Assembly (NCBI GenBank): GCA_036490715.1
Contig: DASXDL010000020.1
Span: 1-64,000 of the forward strand
Source of the DNA: FEN-1191 sp036490715
Lineage (GTDB): Bacteria > Pseudomonadota > Gammaproteobacteria > Steroidobacterales > Steroidobacteraceae
Reading direction: 5' to 3'
DNA: 64,000 bases
Part shown: positions 34,591-43,408 of the stretch, piece by piece
How the letters are laid out: each line of letters starts with the position of its first letter
How positions within the stretch are numbered: the first letter of the stretch is position 1
Position numbers and translations under genes: made by a program
Notes under the pieces: model-generated
Told to the model about the DNA's origin: nothing
Databases searched by the model: none
The model's input: only the letters and a program-made list of their open reading frames with translations

Positions 34591-36873
34591 TCAGCCGTTA
34601 GCGCCGAAAAATATCTTCTCCATCGCCTCGAGCGTCGCTGGTTTGACCAGGTGATGATCGAATCCGGCCGCCCGCTCAAGTTCGGCCTGCTGCGCGTACC
34701 CAGTCAGCGCCACCACCCTTACCGACTGCAGGCGCGGGTTGGCGCGTAGGCAGCGAGCGATCTCGTAACCGTCGATGTCCGGCATGCCGATATCGAGCAG
34801 GATGAATTCCGGCCCGAACTGGTCAGCGATTTCGAGTGCCGCCTGCGCCGCATGGGCGGTCTCCACCACATGCCCATCGAGCATCAGCAACAGCTTGAGT
34901 GCCTCGGCGGCGTCTACGTTGTCGTCGACCACTACGATGCGCAGCGAGCGCGACGCGGTTGGCAACTGCGTCACGCGTGTCTCCGCCGGGGTTTCGATGC
35001 GGGGCAGATCGACCAGAAAGGTGGCACCGGCTCCGGCGCCGTCGCTGCTGGCACTGACCATGCCGCCGTGCATCTCGATCAGGCGCTGTACCACGTACAG
35101 GCCGACGCCAAGGCCGCCGTTGGAGCGATTCAAAGTGCGTTCGCCCTGCGTGAACAGTTCGAACATGTGGGTCAGTAGATCGGCCGACATTCCGCAGCCA
35201 TTGTCCCGGATCTGCACCTGTATGCGCCCGGCTTGCTGCTCCATGTCGACGCGGATATCGCCGCCGGGGTCGGTGTACTTGGCGGCGTTATGCAATAGAT
35301 TTGCCAGTGCCTGCACCAGTCGCGACCGATCGCCGACGACGTACAGCGATCGGTCCAGTGGCGCGACGGTCAGTCGGTGGTTCTTATCTCGGAAGACGGG
35401 CTCGACCGACTCAATCGCAAGTTCGAGTACGTTGGCCAGCTCGAGCGGCTCGCGAGTCAGCGTAATGCGGCCACGCGCGATCCGCGAAACGTCGGTCAGA
35501 TCGTCTACTAGATGCGTCAACTGCTCCGACTGGCGCTCGACCATCGCGCAAGCCGACGCCAGATCGGAGTCATCGCTCATTTTGCGGGCCATCAGCTCGG
35601 TGGCATTGCGAATCGTGGCCAGCGGGTTGCGCAGCTCGTGCGCCAGCATTGCTAGAAATTCGTCCTTCTGTTGGTCCGCAGCTTGCAGCCGCAGCTGGCT
35701 TTCGCGCAGCGCGGCTTCGCCGCGCACTTGCTCGAGCGCCGCCCACACGCGATCGGCCACATCCTGCAGCAGCTCGGTCTCCGCCAGACTGCACACGCGT
35801 GCCACACGGTGATGGATCCGGAACACTCCGACCCAGCGACCGTCTTTCATCAGCAGCGGCCCAATATCGACCTCGGCGCCCTGCTCCGGCGATGTTGCAG
35901 ACTCGTTCTTGACCTCCGAATAGGAAACGCCGTCGACGTGCAGATGATCTGCCAACAGTCGACAGGCGGTAGTCACGATCTTGGCCGGATCATGGATCGG
36001 CCTTATGGCGTCGCTGAGACGCAACAGAAACGCCTGGCGATCGTAGCCTTCGCGCACGGCCGCTTCTTCAACCTTACGGGCGTTGATGTCGATATTCATG
36101 CCGATCCATTTCAGGACCGAGCCGTCGCCGCTGCAGACCGGTGCGGCACGAAAGTTGGTCCAGCGCCAACCACCCAGCGCGTGTCGCAGGCGAAAGTCGG
36201 CAGTCAGCTCGCGTGGTCCGCCGACCGCCTCACGCCACTGGTGCTCCGCATAAGCCCGGTCCTCGGGATGCACGGCGTTGATCCAGCCGTACCCGAGCCA
36301 TTCTTCGATTGTCTGGCCGGTGTAGGCGCGCCACGACGGGCTGTCGGCGGTGACAAAACCGGAGGCATCCGCCTCCCACACCGCCTGCGCGCATGCGTCG
36401 ACCAGGCAGCGATAGCGCTCCTCGCGCTCGCGCTGGGTCGCCTCGAGCCGTTTACGTTCGGTAATGTCCCAGTGCACGCCGCTGACACCCATCGACCCGG
36501 TCATCGGATCGTGCCAGCCCTGTCCGCGCTCCTCGATCCAGGCGATCCGGCCGTCGACTGGCCGGATGATGCGAAACTCGGCGTGCAGTTCGTCGCCGGT
36601 ACGCGCGGCGCGCTCGAACGCGGCCCGGCGCTGCGGCCGATCGTCCGGGTGCACCAGGTCGAAGCCTTCTTCGCCACTGGGATGGATGGTCCCGGGAACC
36701 AGACCAAATACCTCGGTGGACATCGCCGAGCGCGTGACGCGATTGCCATCCGAATGCCACTCAAATGTGCCGACGCGCGCGGCCGACAGCGCGTGCACGA
36801 GCCGCTCTTCGTTGTCGCGCAGCGCCCGCAGGATGCGATCGATCCCGGGATCGGAGGACGGTCTAGAGCTCAC
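34591..36873 (-). CDS. Hybrid histidine kinase (PAS-PAS-GAF-HisKA-HATPase-REC)
   Basis: A 760-aa soluble kinase with no membrane segment. Two PAS/PAC units are visible (VGTFEWHSDGN and AVWEADASGFVTADSPSW, each ending in an ITERK- or NARK-type PAC end). A GAF region, HisKA with phosphoacceptor His in LAHELRNPLATIRN, an HATPase_c with NLLHNAAKY and DNGCGM, and a receiver with Asp in FILLDIGMPDIDGYE follow. No output domain is attached, so a phosphotransfer partner elsewhere is likely. GTG at 36873 is chosen since GGGGAGG lies 10 nt upstream; an ATG at 36954 is also in frame. The GTG overlaps the upstream 103-aa gene by 11 nt. Confidence 0.9.
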   Translation of the reverse strand: MSSRPSSDPGIDRILRALRDNEERLVHALSAARVGTFEWHSDGNRVTRSAMSTEVFGLVPGTIHPSGEEGFDLVHPDDRPQRRAAFERAARTGDELHAEFRIIRPVDGRIAWIEERGQGWHDPMTGSMGVSGVHWDITERKRLEATQREREERYRCLVDACAQAVWEADASGFVTADSPSWRAYTGQTIEEWLGYGWINAVHPEDRAYAEHQWREAVGGPRELTADFRLRHALGGWRWTNFRAAPVCSGDGSVLKWIGMNIDINARKVEEAAVREGYDRQAFLLRLSDAIRPIHDPAKIVTTACRLLADHLHVDGVSYSEVKNESATSPEQGAEVDIGPLLMKDGRWVGVFRIHHRVARVCSLAETELLQDVADRVWAALEQVRGEAALRESQLRLQAADQQKDEFLAMLAHELRNPLATIRNATELMARKMSDDSDLASACAMVERQSEQLTHLVDDLTDVSRIARGRITLTREPLELANVLELAIESVEPVFRDKNHRLTVAPLDRSLYVVGDRSRLVQALANLLHNAAKYTDPGGDIRVDMEQQAGRIQVQIRDNGCGMSADLLTHMFELFTQGERTLNRSNGGLGVGLYVVQRLIEMHGGMVSASSDGAGAGATFLVDLPRIETPAETRVTQLPTASRSLRIVVVDDNVDAAEALKLLLMLDGHVVETAHAAQAALEIADQFGPEFILLDIGMPDIDGYEIARCLRANPRLQSVRVVALTGYAQQAELERAAGFDHHLVKPATLEAMEKIFFGANG

Positions 36874-37174
36874 CGGCTCGGAACCTCCCCAGACAGTCGC
36901 GGCGCCCGACCGACAACTTGATCCGTTCTGCGGGGCGGCCACAGGGCTCGGCATGCGCCAATTTCAGGAACGTGTCGGCATAGCTGGCCGTGGCGGGTGA
37001 GAAATACAGGCACAGCACACCGCCCATAAGTACGCTGCTGAACATTGCCATATCAGGCGGTTCGAGCGTCATTTGAAAAACTTCCTCAAACTGGGCGCGG
37101 ATGGCTTCGTGCCGATTGAACGCGAGCTGCGTGCTGGTGAGTTCCACGCAGTACCAACGGACGGATTGAACCAT
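36863..37174 (-). CDS. Unknown 103-aa protein coupled to the hybrid kinase
   Basis: A small protein that I do not recognise. It begins MVQSVRWYCVELTSTQLAF and contains the hydrophobic patch MAMFSSVLMGGVLCLYFSP, then a basic C-terminus ending RFRAGEL. AGGGA lies 6 nt before its ATG. Its final codons overlap the kinase start, the arrangement of a co-translated pair. Functions such as a sensor accessory or inhibitor are guesses. The ORF continues further upstream in frame to 37834, but that part runs antisense through the ribbon-helix-helix gene and is rejected. Confidence 0.6.
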   Translation of the reverse strand: MVQSVRWYCVELTSTQLAFNRHEAIRAQFEEVFQMTLEPPDMAMFSSVLMGGVLCLYFSPATASYADTFLKLAHAEPCGRPAERIKLSVGRRDCLGRFRAGEL

Positions 37175-37290
37175 GATGGTTCCCTGTCGAAGAACCCGCT
37201 GAAATCCTCGTGAGCGAATCTCAACCCTATTCTCGTAAATAGGTGAAAGCAAATACGGATTATTAATTTTTGGTGACGGCGGCTGAACGA

Positions 37291-37304
37291 GGTTAATATT
37301 AACC
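37291..37304. promoter_or_regulatory. Perfect 14-bp palindrome GGTTAATATTAACC
   Basis: An AT-rich perfect palindrome in the divergent gap, overlapping a candidate -10 (TAATAT, with TTGGTG 18 nt upstream) for the ribbon-helix-helix gene 24 nt downstream. It looks like an operator. The closest candidate to bind it is that RHH protein itself (inference). Confidence 0.5.
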
Positions 37305-37327
37305 ACACGTAACAAGAGAGGTGCCGC

Positions 37328-37576
37328 ATGTCTCGAAGACCGCGTCGTAGCAGTAGCAAAGCACGGCTCAAGAAGGCGCAACTTTCGTTCTATCCCGAGA
37401 TGGAAGAATACGAAGCCTTGCGCAGACTCAGCGCCCGCACCAAGGTGCCGCAGCAGGTGTATCTGCGCGAAGGCCTGCGCTACGTTCTGCAAAAGATGGC
37501 TATGCAGGCAGCCGGCGCTGGCGCCGCACGCCGACCGGAACCCCAATACACAAAGATATATGAACCTTGCGCATGA
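37328..37576 (+). CDS. Ribbon-helix-helix (CopG/Arc-like) DNA-binding protein
   Basis: An 82-aa basic protein. KAQLSFYPEMEEYEALRRLS followed by RTKVPQQVYLREGLRYVL has the strand-helix-helix layout of MetJ/Arc repressors; the strand is AQLSFY. A basic N-terminal arm (SRRPRRSSSKARLKK) precedes it. GAGAGG lies before the ATG. No toxin-like ORF of normal size follows; a 39-aa ORF overlaps its end. A perfect palindrome upstream suggests autoregulation. Confidence 0.8.
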   Translation: MSRRPRRSSSKARLKKAQLSFYPEMEEYEALRRLSARTKVPQQVYLREGLRYVLQKMAMQAAGAGAARRPEPQYTKIYEPCA

Positions 37577-37679
37577 GATGTCGGACTTGATGCGCAAGAC
37601 CAACGCCGCCCTGGATAGGTACCGGAATGCGACTTCAGACCTGACTGCGCTGCGAGGCAGAGGTTCATCGACGCGCTGA
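37560..37679 (+). CDS. Possible 39-aa ORF overlapping the RHH gene end
   Basis: An ATG ORF overlapping the RHH stop by 17 nt and ending 7 nt before the HpnL-like ATG. It encodes MNLAHEMSDLMRKTNAALDR and a polar Arg/Ser-rich end, predicted helical. The ribosome site is weak. It may be a real small gene or a translational bridge. Nothing similar is known to me. Confidence 0.3.
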   Translation: MNLAHEMSDLMRKTNAALDRYRNATSDLTALRGRGSSTR

Positions 37680-37686
37680 CAACTTG

Positions 37687-38670
37687 ATGAAGCTCGCGGC
37701 ATACATCGCGTTGCTGATCGGCCTCGCGGCGCTGGTGTACATCGTCGTGCAGTCGGATGCGCGCGCGATCCTGACACTGATCGCGCGCGCGGGATGGGTG
37801 CTGTGGTGCCTTGTGCCGTTGTACGCGTTGCCATTGTTGCCGGATTGTCTGGGTTGGCGCGTTCTGATACCTGCGCCGACGCGGATCGCAGTGCTTTACT
37901 GGATTGCAGCGGTTCGTCAGGCGGTCAACCGACTATTGCCGGTGGCCAATATCGGCGGCGAGCTCGTCGGCATGCGGCTGCTGGCTCAGTCCGGCGTAGA
38001 AGCTACGACGGCCGCAGCCACCGTCATCGTTGAGTTGCTGGTGACGCTGATGAGCCAGTGCATATTTGTTGCCGTCGGCGTCGCGACACTGTTGCGCATC
38101 ACCGGGGCGGTGCAGCTGAGCAGCCAGCTTGCGATCACCGTGGCCGCGTGTCTGCCGTTGCTGGCGGTACTGGTTCTACTATTGCGTCATGGCGGCGTGT
38201 TCGAGCGCTTCCAGCGCTTCGCCCAGCGCCTGCTCGGTGGCAGCCATCCGGCCGTCCCTTCGCTGCAGCTCGGCTCGCAGCTGGACGCGGCCGTCCGCGA
38301 GCGTTCCGATGCGCCGCTGCGTCTGCTGCGCACCGCGATGTTTCAGCTGGCAGGCTATCTGACCGGATGTCTTGGGACCTGGGCCGCACTCTACTGGTTG
38401 GGCTCGCCGGTCAGTTTCGCAGCCGCGCTGGTGCTGGAGAGCCTGTCACAGGCCGCGCGGCAATTCATCTTCATCGTACCGGCGGGCTTGGGGGTGCAGG
38501 AGATCAGCCTGCTGGCCGTCGGTCACGCGCTCGGCCTTGGCGCCGATGTGGCGATCGCACTGTCGCTGGCCAAGCGCATGGCTGAGATCGCGTTTGGCGT
38601 TCCGGCGCTGATCTCGTGGCAATGGTTCGAGGGCAGGCGCTGGCTGCGCCTGCGCAAATCATCAGGCTAA
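37687..38670 (+). CDS. HpnL-like / lysylphosphatidylglycerol-synthase-type flippase-domain membrane protein
   Basis: A 327-aa membrane protein with about eight hydrophobic segments. It belongs to the LPG_synthase_TM superfamily; NRLLPVANIGGELVGMRLL and the C-terminal FIVPAGLGVQEISLLAVGHA are family features close to the HpnL subgroup found in hopanoid clusters. No hopanoid gene is present in the window, so the lipid or polyprenyl substrate is unknown. The start is ATG at 37687; TTG at 37684 is also in frame. It converges on livM with stops overlapping by 4 nt. Confidence 0.8.
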   Translation: MKLAAYIALLIGLAALVYIVVQSDARAILTLIARAGWVLWCLVPLYALPLLPDCLGWRVLIPAPTRIAVLYWIAAVRQAVNRLLPVANIGGELVGMRLLAQSGVEATTAAATVIVELLVTLMSQCIFVAVGVATLLRITGAVQLSSQLAITVAACLPLLAVLVLLLRHGGVFERFQRFAQRLLGGSHPAVPSLQLGSQLDAAVRERSDAPLRLLRTAMFQLAGYLTGCLGTWAALYWLGSPVSFAAALVLESLSQAARQFIFIVPAGLGVQEISLLAVGHALGLGADVAIALSLAKRMAEIAFGVPALISWQWFEGRRWLRLRKSSG

Positions 38671-39614
38671 GCCGCCGGCGCTTGACCCCACCAGCGCCGC
38701 AGGCGCAATGCCGATAGCTCACCGACCACGCCGCGTCGGAATGCCAGCACGCAGGCGACGAAGATGGCGCCGATGATCACGCCCACCCAACCGCCGACGA
38801 TATCCGACAGGTACTCCTGCAGCGTGACCACCAGCGCCGCGCCGATCACCGGGCCGAAGAACGTGCCGGAACCGCCCAGCAGTGTCATCAGGATGACTTC
38901 ACCAGAATTCGACTGTTGTACGTCGGACAGCGTGATGAATCCGAGTACCAGCCCTTTGAGCGAACCGGCAAATCCGGCCAATGTCGCCGACAGCACGAAC
39001 GCCAGCAGCTTGTAGCGATTGATGTCGTAACCAAGCGAGAGCGCGCGCGATTCGTTATCGCGAATCGCTTTGAGTACCTGCCCGTAGGGCGACTGTACGA
39101 TGCGCCGGATCAGCAGGAACTGCGCAACGAATGCCGCCAGCACCACGTAATACATCACGATATCGGAGCGCAGCGAAAACAGACCGAGAAAGCTGCCGCG
39201 CGCCACCCCCTGCAGGCCATTTTCGCCACCGGTGAACGGCGCTTCCAGGCATACGAAGTACACCAGCTGTGCCAGTGCCAGCGTCACCATCGCCAGGTAG
39301 ATGCCACGTCGCCGGATCGCTATGGCACCGATCACCCAGCCAAGTATCGCTGCCACCGCGACGCCCGCGCCGATGGCCGGCACCGTTCCCCAGCCGCGCG
39401 CGGTGATAAGCCAGGCGGTGGCGTAGCCGGCGGCACCGAAAAATGCCGCGTGACCGAACGACAGCATGCCGCTGAACCCGAGCAGCAGATTGTAAGCGCA
39501 GGCGAACATCGCGAAGCACAGCAGCTTCATCATGAAAATCGGATAGATGCCGATCAACGGCACGGCCAGCGCGAACGCGCAGATCACGATGTAGAAGATC
39601 ATGGCCGGGCGCAT
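38667..39614 (-). CDS. livM: Branched-chain amino acid-type ABC transporter permease LivM
   Basis: A 315-aa inner-membrane permease of the HAAT family. The helical core includes GFSGMLSFGHAAFFGAAGYA, and the signature GTFFGPVIGAALVV is near the C-terminus. It follows livH by 4 nt and is the last gene of livG-livF-livK-livH-livM. The substrate could be leucine, isoleucine or valine, or another small organic acid or amide; HAAT systems are often misannotated by substrate. Confidence 0.92.
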   Translation of the reverse strand: MRPAMIFYIVICAFALAVPLIGIYPIFMMKLLCFAMFACAYNLLLGFSGMLSFGHAAFFGAAGYATAWLITARGWGTVPAIGAGVAVAAILGWVIGAIAIRRRGIYLAMVTLALAQLVYFVCLEAPFTGGENGLQGVARGSFLGLFSLRSDIVMYYVVLAAFVAQFLLIRRIVQSPYGQVLKAIRDNESRALSLGYDINRYKLLAFVLSATLAGFAGSLKGLVLGFITLSDVQQSNSGEVILMTLLGGSGTFFGPVIGAALVVTLQEYLSDIVGGWVGVIIGAIFVACVLAFRRGVVGELSALRLRRWWGQAPAA

Positions 39615-39618
39615 CGGA

Positions 39619-40503
39619 CTACTCCCTACCGAACAGTCCGGCCGGCCGCACGATCAGCACGATGGCCATGATCAGGAACACGATGACGTTCGAGGCCTCC
39701 GGATAGACCACCTTGGTAAAGCCCTCGATCACTCCGAGGGCCAAACCGCTTATCACCGAACCCAGAATCGAACCCATGCCGCCGATCACCACCACCGCAA
39801 ACACCACCGTCACCAGCGTCGAGCCCATCAGCGGCGTGACCAGCACCACCGGGGCGGCGAGCACACCGGCGAGCGCCGCCAGTGCGATGCCGCCACCATA
39901 GGTCAGCGACACGATCAGCGGCACGTTCACGCCAAAGGCCTGCAGCAGCTGCGAGTTCTCGGTGGCGGCGCGCAGCGTCGATCCCAGGCGGGTGCGCTCG
40001 ATCAGAAACCAGGTGACTCCACACACCGTGACCGAGGCCAGAATCACCCAGGCGCGATACACCGGCAGTATCATGAAGCCGATATTGAGCGCGCCGCGCA
40101 GCGCCGAGGGTACGGGGTAAGACTGGCCCGAGGCGCCGAAGATCTCGCGCAGCGTGCCTTCGATGACCAGAGCCATGCCAAAGGTCAGCAGCAGACCGTA
40201 CACCGGGTCGAGCCGGTACAGATGCCGCAGCAGCAGCCGCTCGGTGACGATGCCCAGCGCCCCGACAACCAGCGGCGCGAGCACCAGCGCCGCCCAGTAG
40301 TTGATGCCGAACCACTGCATGCCGAGCAGCGCCGCGAACGCTCCCAATGTATAGAACGCGCCGTGGGCAAAATTGACCACGCCCATAAGCCCGAAGATCA
40401 CGGCTAGGCCGAGACTGAGCATTGCATAGAACGCCCCGTTCACCAGCCCCAACGTCAGCTGCCCCAGTATGACGGCAACCGGAATGCCGAAGATTTCGCT
40501 CAC
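39619..40503 (-). CDS. livH: Branched-chain amino acid-type ABC transporter permease LivH
   Basis: A 294-aa permease partner of LivM. Landmarks are LGLVNGAFYAMLSLGLAVIF, GVVNFAHGAFYTLGA, and the C-terminal GGMGSILGSVISGLALG. The start is GTG at 40503, 48 nt after livK. It has about eight hydrophobic segments, the family number. Confidence 0.92.
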   Translation of the reverse strand: MSEIFGIPVAVILGQLTLGLVNGAFYAMLSLGLAVIFGLMGVVNFAHGAFYTLGAFAALLGMQWFGINYWAALVLAPLVVGALGIVTERLLLRHLYRLDPVYGLLLTFGMALVIEGTLREIFGASGQSYPVPSALRGALNIGFMILPVYRAWVILASVTVCGVTWFLIERTRLGSTLRAATENSQLLQAFGVNVPLIVSLTYGGGIALAALAGVLAAPVVLVTPLMGSTLVTVVFAVVVIGGMGSILGSVISGLALGVIEGFTKVVYPEASNVIVFLIMAIVLIVRPAGLFGRE

Positions 40504-40551
40504 GGCAACGCCGCGCCCTGATCGCCGCGCCCGGGCGTCACTTTAGGCGGT

Positions 40552-41757
40552 CTACTTAGGCGCCAGCGGACAGGCCCCGGTAATCGGACCGAACGCCTGC
40601 TCGCCGCTCATGGTGCGCACGATCTTGTAGTAGTCCCAGGGATATTTGGATTCCTTCGGCGTCTTTACCTGCATCACGTACATGGTGTGAACCATGACTC
40701 CGTCGGCGCGTATGTAGCCACCCTTGGCGAACATGTCGTTGATCTTGGTCTTCTTCAGCTCCGCCATCACCTTGTCCGGATCGGTAGAACCGACCGCTTT
40801 GACCGCCTTCAGATAGGTCAGAGTCGCCGAGTAGGCCCCGGACTGATCCATGGTCGGCTCGGCCTTGATCTTTTCAAACAAGCGCTTGGCAAACGCGCGG
40901 GTATCGTCGTTCAGATCCCAGTACCAGCCGGTCGTCAGGTACAGGCCCTGCGCAGTCTCGAGCCCTAGGCTGTGGATGTTGGTAATGAACGCCAACAGCG
41001 CCGCCGGCTTCATGGTCTTGGTGATGCCAAATTCGTTGGCAGCCTTGAGTGAATTGCTGAAGTCGCCGCCGGCATTGGCCAAGCCCAGCACCTGCGCTCC
41101 CGAGCCCTGGGCCTGCAGCAGGAACGAGGAAAAATCCGACGCCGCCAGCGGCACGCGTACTGCGCCGATGTTCTTGCCGCCGTTTTCCTCGACTACCTTG
41201 GAGGCGGCTGCTTGCAGCTGGGTGCCAAAGGCGTAATCGGCGGTCAGATAGAACCAGCTCTTGCCGCCTGCCTGAACGATCGCGGTCGCCGTGCCGTTGG
41301 CCAGCGACGTGGTGTCGTAGACGTAGTGGATGGAGTAGGCGGTGCAGTCCTCGTTGGTCAGCGATGAGCCGCCCGCGCCGATGACAAACAGCGGCACCTT
41401 CTTCTGCGCCGCCACCTTGGCCATCGCGATATTGACCCCGGTATTGGAGCCGCCGAGCAGCATGTTCAGACCGTTCTGGTCCGCCCACTCGCGGAATTTG
41501 GACGCGCCCACGTCGGGCTTGTTCTGATGATCGGCGACCAGCACCTCGATCTTCTTGCCGAGCACGGTTCCGCCGAAATCCGCGATCGCCATCCTGACGG
41601 CTTCGACGCCCCCCGCCCCCATGACGTCGGCGTAATTGCCTGACAGGTCATCGATGTCCCCAATGACGATGGTATCGCCGGTGGCGCACGCCGGGCCGGC
41701 ACCGGTCAGCATCGACAGCCCAATCGCCAGACCGGTTGCCAGTATTCTGATTCTCAT
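40552..41757 (-). CDS. livK: Periplasmic substrate-binding protein LivK-like
   Basis: A 401-aa type I periplasmic binding protein. The signal peptide is MRIRILATGLAIGLSMLTGA with a cleavage near PACA. The mature part has the family pattern IVIGDIDDLSGNYADVMGAG, then FVIGAGGSSLTNEDC and TDPDKVMAELKK. This subgroup often takes up ligands other than branched-chain amino acids, including aromatic acids and amides. It lies between livF (35-nt gap) and livH. Confidence 0.9.
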   Translation of the reverse strand: MRIRILATGLAIGLSMLTGAGPACATGDTIVIGDIDDLSGNYADVMGAGGVEAVRMAIADFGGTVLGKKIEVLVADHQNKPDVGASKFREWADQNGLNMLLGGSNTGVNIAMAKVAAQKKVPLFVIGAGGSSLTNEDCTAYSIHYVYDTTSLANGTATAIVQAGGKSWFYLTADYAFGTQLQAAASKVVEENGGKNIGAVRVPLAASDFSSFLLQAQGSGAQVLGLANAGGDFSNSLKAANEFGITKTMKPAALLAFITNIHSLGLETAQGLYLTTGWYWDLNDDTRAFAKRLFEKIKAEPTMDQSGAYSATLTYLKAVKAVGSTDPDKVMAELKKTKINDMFAKGGYIRADGVMVHTMYVMQVKTPKESKYPWDYYKIVRTMSGEQAFGPITGACPLAPK

Positions 41758-41792
41758 TCCAGGTCTCCTCAGATAAATTGAGTGCGGGTTGC

Positions 41793-42497
41793 TCAGACGC
41801 CCAGTCGTTCGCTCAGCGTGGCGCGCCGTTCCGGCAGCTGTGCGGCGGCGAAGCCGTCCACGATCCGACCACGCTCCATGACGTAGAAGCGGTCGGCCAG
41901 CGGCAACGCGAAGCTGAAATTCTGCTCCACCATCACGATGGTATAGCCGCGCTCGCGCAGCGTCTGAATCATGCGCGACAGCGCCTGCACGATCACCGGC
42001 GCGAGTCCTTCCGAGATCTCATCCAGCAGCAGCAGCTTGGCTCCGCTGCGCAGGATGCGCGCCACCGCCAGCATTTGTTGCTCCCCTCCCGACAGCCGCG
42101 TGCCCTGGGTTGAGCGGCGCTCCTTCAGGTTGGGAAACATTGTATAGATTTCATCGATGCTCAGCCCGGCCGGGCCAACCAGCGGCGGCAGCCGCAGGTT
42201 TTCCTCGGCCGTCAGGCTTGCATAAATGCCGCGCTCCTCTGGGCAATAGCCCACGCCCAGGCGCGCGATGCGGTGCGGCGGCATCGCAATGGCCTCGCGG
42301 CCGTCGATCCTTACCGATCCGGATCGCCCGCCTACCAGGCCGATGATGGCCTTGAGCGTGGTGGTGCGCCCGGCGCCATTACGACCCAGCAGGATCACGA
42401 CCTCGCCGCTGTCGACCTTGAAGTCAACGCCGTGCAGGATATGGGATTCGCCGTAATAGGCGTGCAATCCGGCGACGCACAGCAGCTCGGTGCTCAC
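41793..42497 (-). CDS. livF: ABC transporter ATP-binding protein LivF with Walker A Lys-to-Arg change
   Basis: A 234-aa ATPase subunit. The Walker A motif reads GRNGAGRTTTLK, where LivF proteins have GRNGAGKTTTLK; the codon is CGC. The other motifs are intact: signature LSGGEQQMLAVAR, Walker B LLLLDEIS and the VEQN switch region. Walker A lysine to arginine usually disables ATP hydrolysis in P-loop ATPases, so this site may be degenerate or non-hydrolysing, with LivG supplying the active site. A base-call error is possible. The start is GTG, overlapping the livG stop by 4 nt. Confidence 0.92.
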   Translation of the reverse strand: MSTELLCVAGLHAYYGESHILHGVDFKVDSGEVVILLGRNGAGRTTTLKAIIGLVGGRSGSVRIDGREAIAMPPHRIARLGVGYCPEERGIYASLTAEENLRLPPLVGPAGLSIDEIYTMFPNLKERRSTQGTRLSGGEQQMLAVARILRSGAKLLLLDEISEGLAPVIVQALSRMIQTLRERGYTIVMVEQNFSFALPLADRFYVMERGRIVDGFAAAQLPERRATLSERLGV

Positions 42498-43270
42498 TGG
42501 TGCGCGCTGCCCAGTTGCGCCGTGGCGCTTCCCATGTAGGCTTCAGTCACCTGCGGGTTCCTCGACACCTCGGCATAGCTGCCGTCGGCAATGACCTGCC
42601 CGCGCTGCAGCACCGTAATCCGATCGGCGATCGTCGACACCACACTCATGTTGTGCTCCACCATCAGCACGGTACGATTGGCGGCGACGCGCTTGATCAG
42701 CGAGGTGATGCGATCGACATCTTCGTGACCCAGGCCCTGCGTGGGTTCATCGAGCAGCAGCAGCTGCGGATCCATCGCCAATGTCGTGGCAAGTTCCAGC
42801 GCACGCTTGCGCCCGTACGGCAGCTCAACCGCCATTACCTCCGACAGCGTCTCCAGGCCGACGGCCTGCAGCAGTTCGGTGGCGCGCTGATCCAGAACCT
42901 TCAAGGTAGAACGCGGCTTCCAGAAGTGAAATGTCGTGCCCAGCGCCCGCTGTAGTCCCAGACGAACATTTTCCAGTACGGTCAAATGCAGGAATACGGC
43001 CGACATCTGGAATGAGCGCACGATGCCGCGGCGCGCGACCTGGGCGGGATTTTCCGCGGTGATGTCCACGCCCTGGTAGACGATCGTGCCTCGGGTAGGC
43101 GGCAGAAACTTGGTCAGCAGATTGAAAAAGGTCGTCTTGCCGGCGCCATTCGGCCCGATCAACGCATGAATCTGTCCGCGACGCACCTGGAGATCGACGC
43201 CGCATACAGCCATGAAACCATTGAAGTCCTTGCTCAAGCCGCAGGATTCGATGATGACGTCATCAGCCAT
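42494..43270 (-). CDS. livG: ABC transporter ATP-binding protein LivG
   Basis: A 258-aa ATPase subunit with normal Walker A (GPNGAGKTTFFN), Walker B (LLLLDEPTQGLG) and H-switch (MVEHNMS). It is first in livG-livF-livK-livH-livM. The signature region reads LPYGRKRALELATTLA, as usual for LivG, where LSYGxQR-type signatures are degenerate. A 138-nt gap separates it from the diguanylate cyclase upstream, room for its own promoter. Confidence 0.94.
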   Translation of the reverse strand: MADDVIIESCGLSKDFNGFMAVCGVDLQVRRGQIHALIGPNGAGKTTFFNLLTKFLPPTRGTIVYQGVDITAENPAQVARRGIVRSFQMSAVFLHLTVLENVRLGLQRALGTTFHFWKPRSTLKVLDQRATELLQAVGLETLSEVMAVELPYGRKRALELATTLAMDPQLLLLDEPTQGLGHEDVDRITSLIKRVAANRTVLMVEHNMSVVSTIADRITVLQRGQVIADGSYAEVSRNPQVTEAYMGSATAQLGSAHQ

Positions 43271-43408
43271 GATCAGCCATTGTCGTTATGGACCGGCACC
43301 CCCGCGCCGTAAGGCAGCATCATGCGTCAGGAGCCGAACGCCTGGCAAAGGCGTCGCGGCAGGCCGGCCCCGACTCTATATGATGGTACTCGCCGGATCG
43401 GCGGCGCG

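Noticed and set aside
37175..37834. Upstream in-frame part of the ORF ending at 36863
   Set aside because: It would run antisense through the RHH and HpnL-like genes. The ATG at 37174 has a ribosome site, so the gene is taken to begin there.
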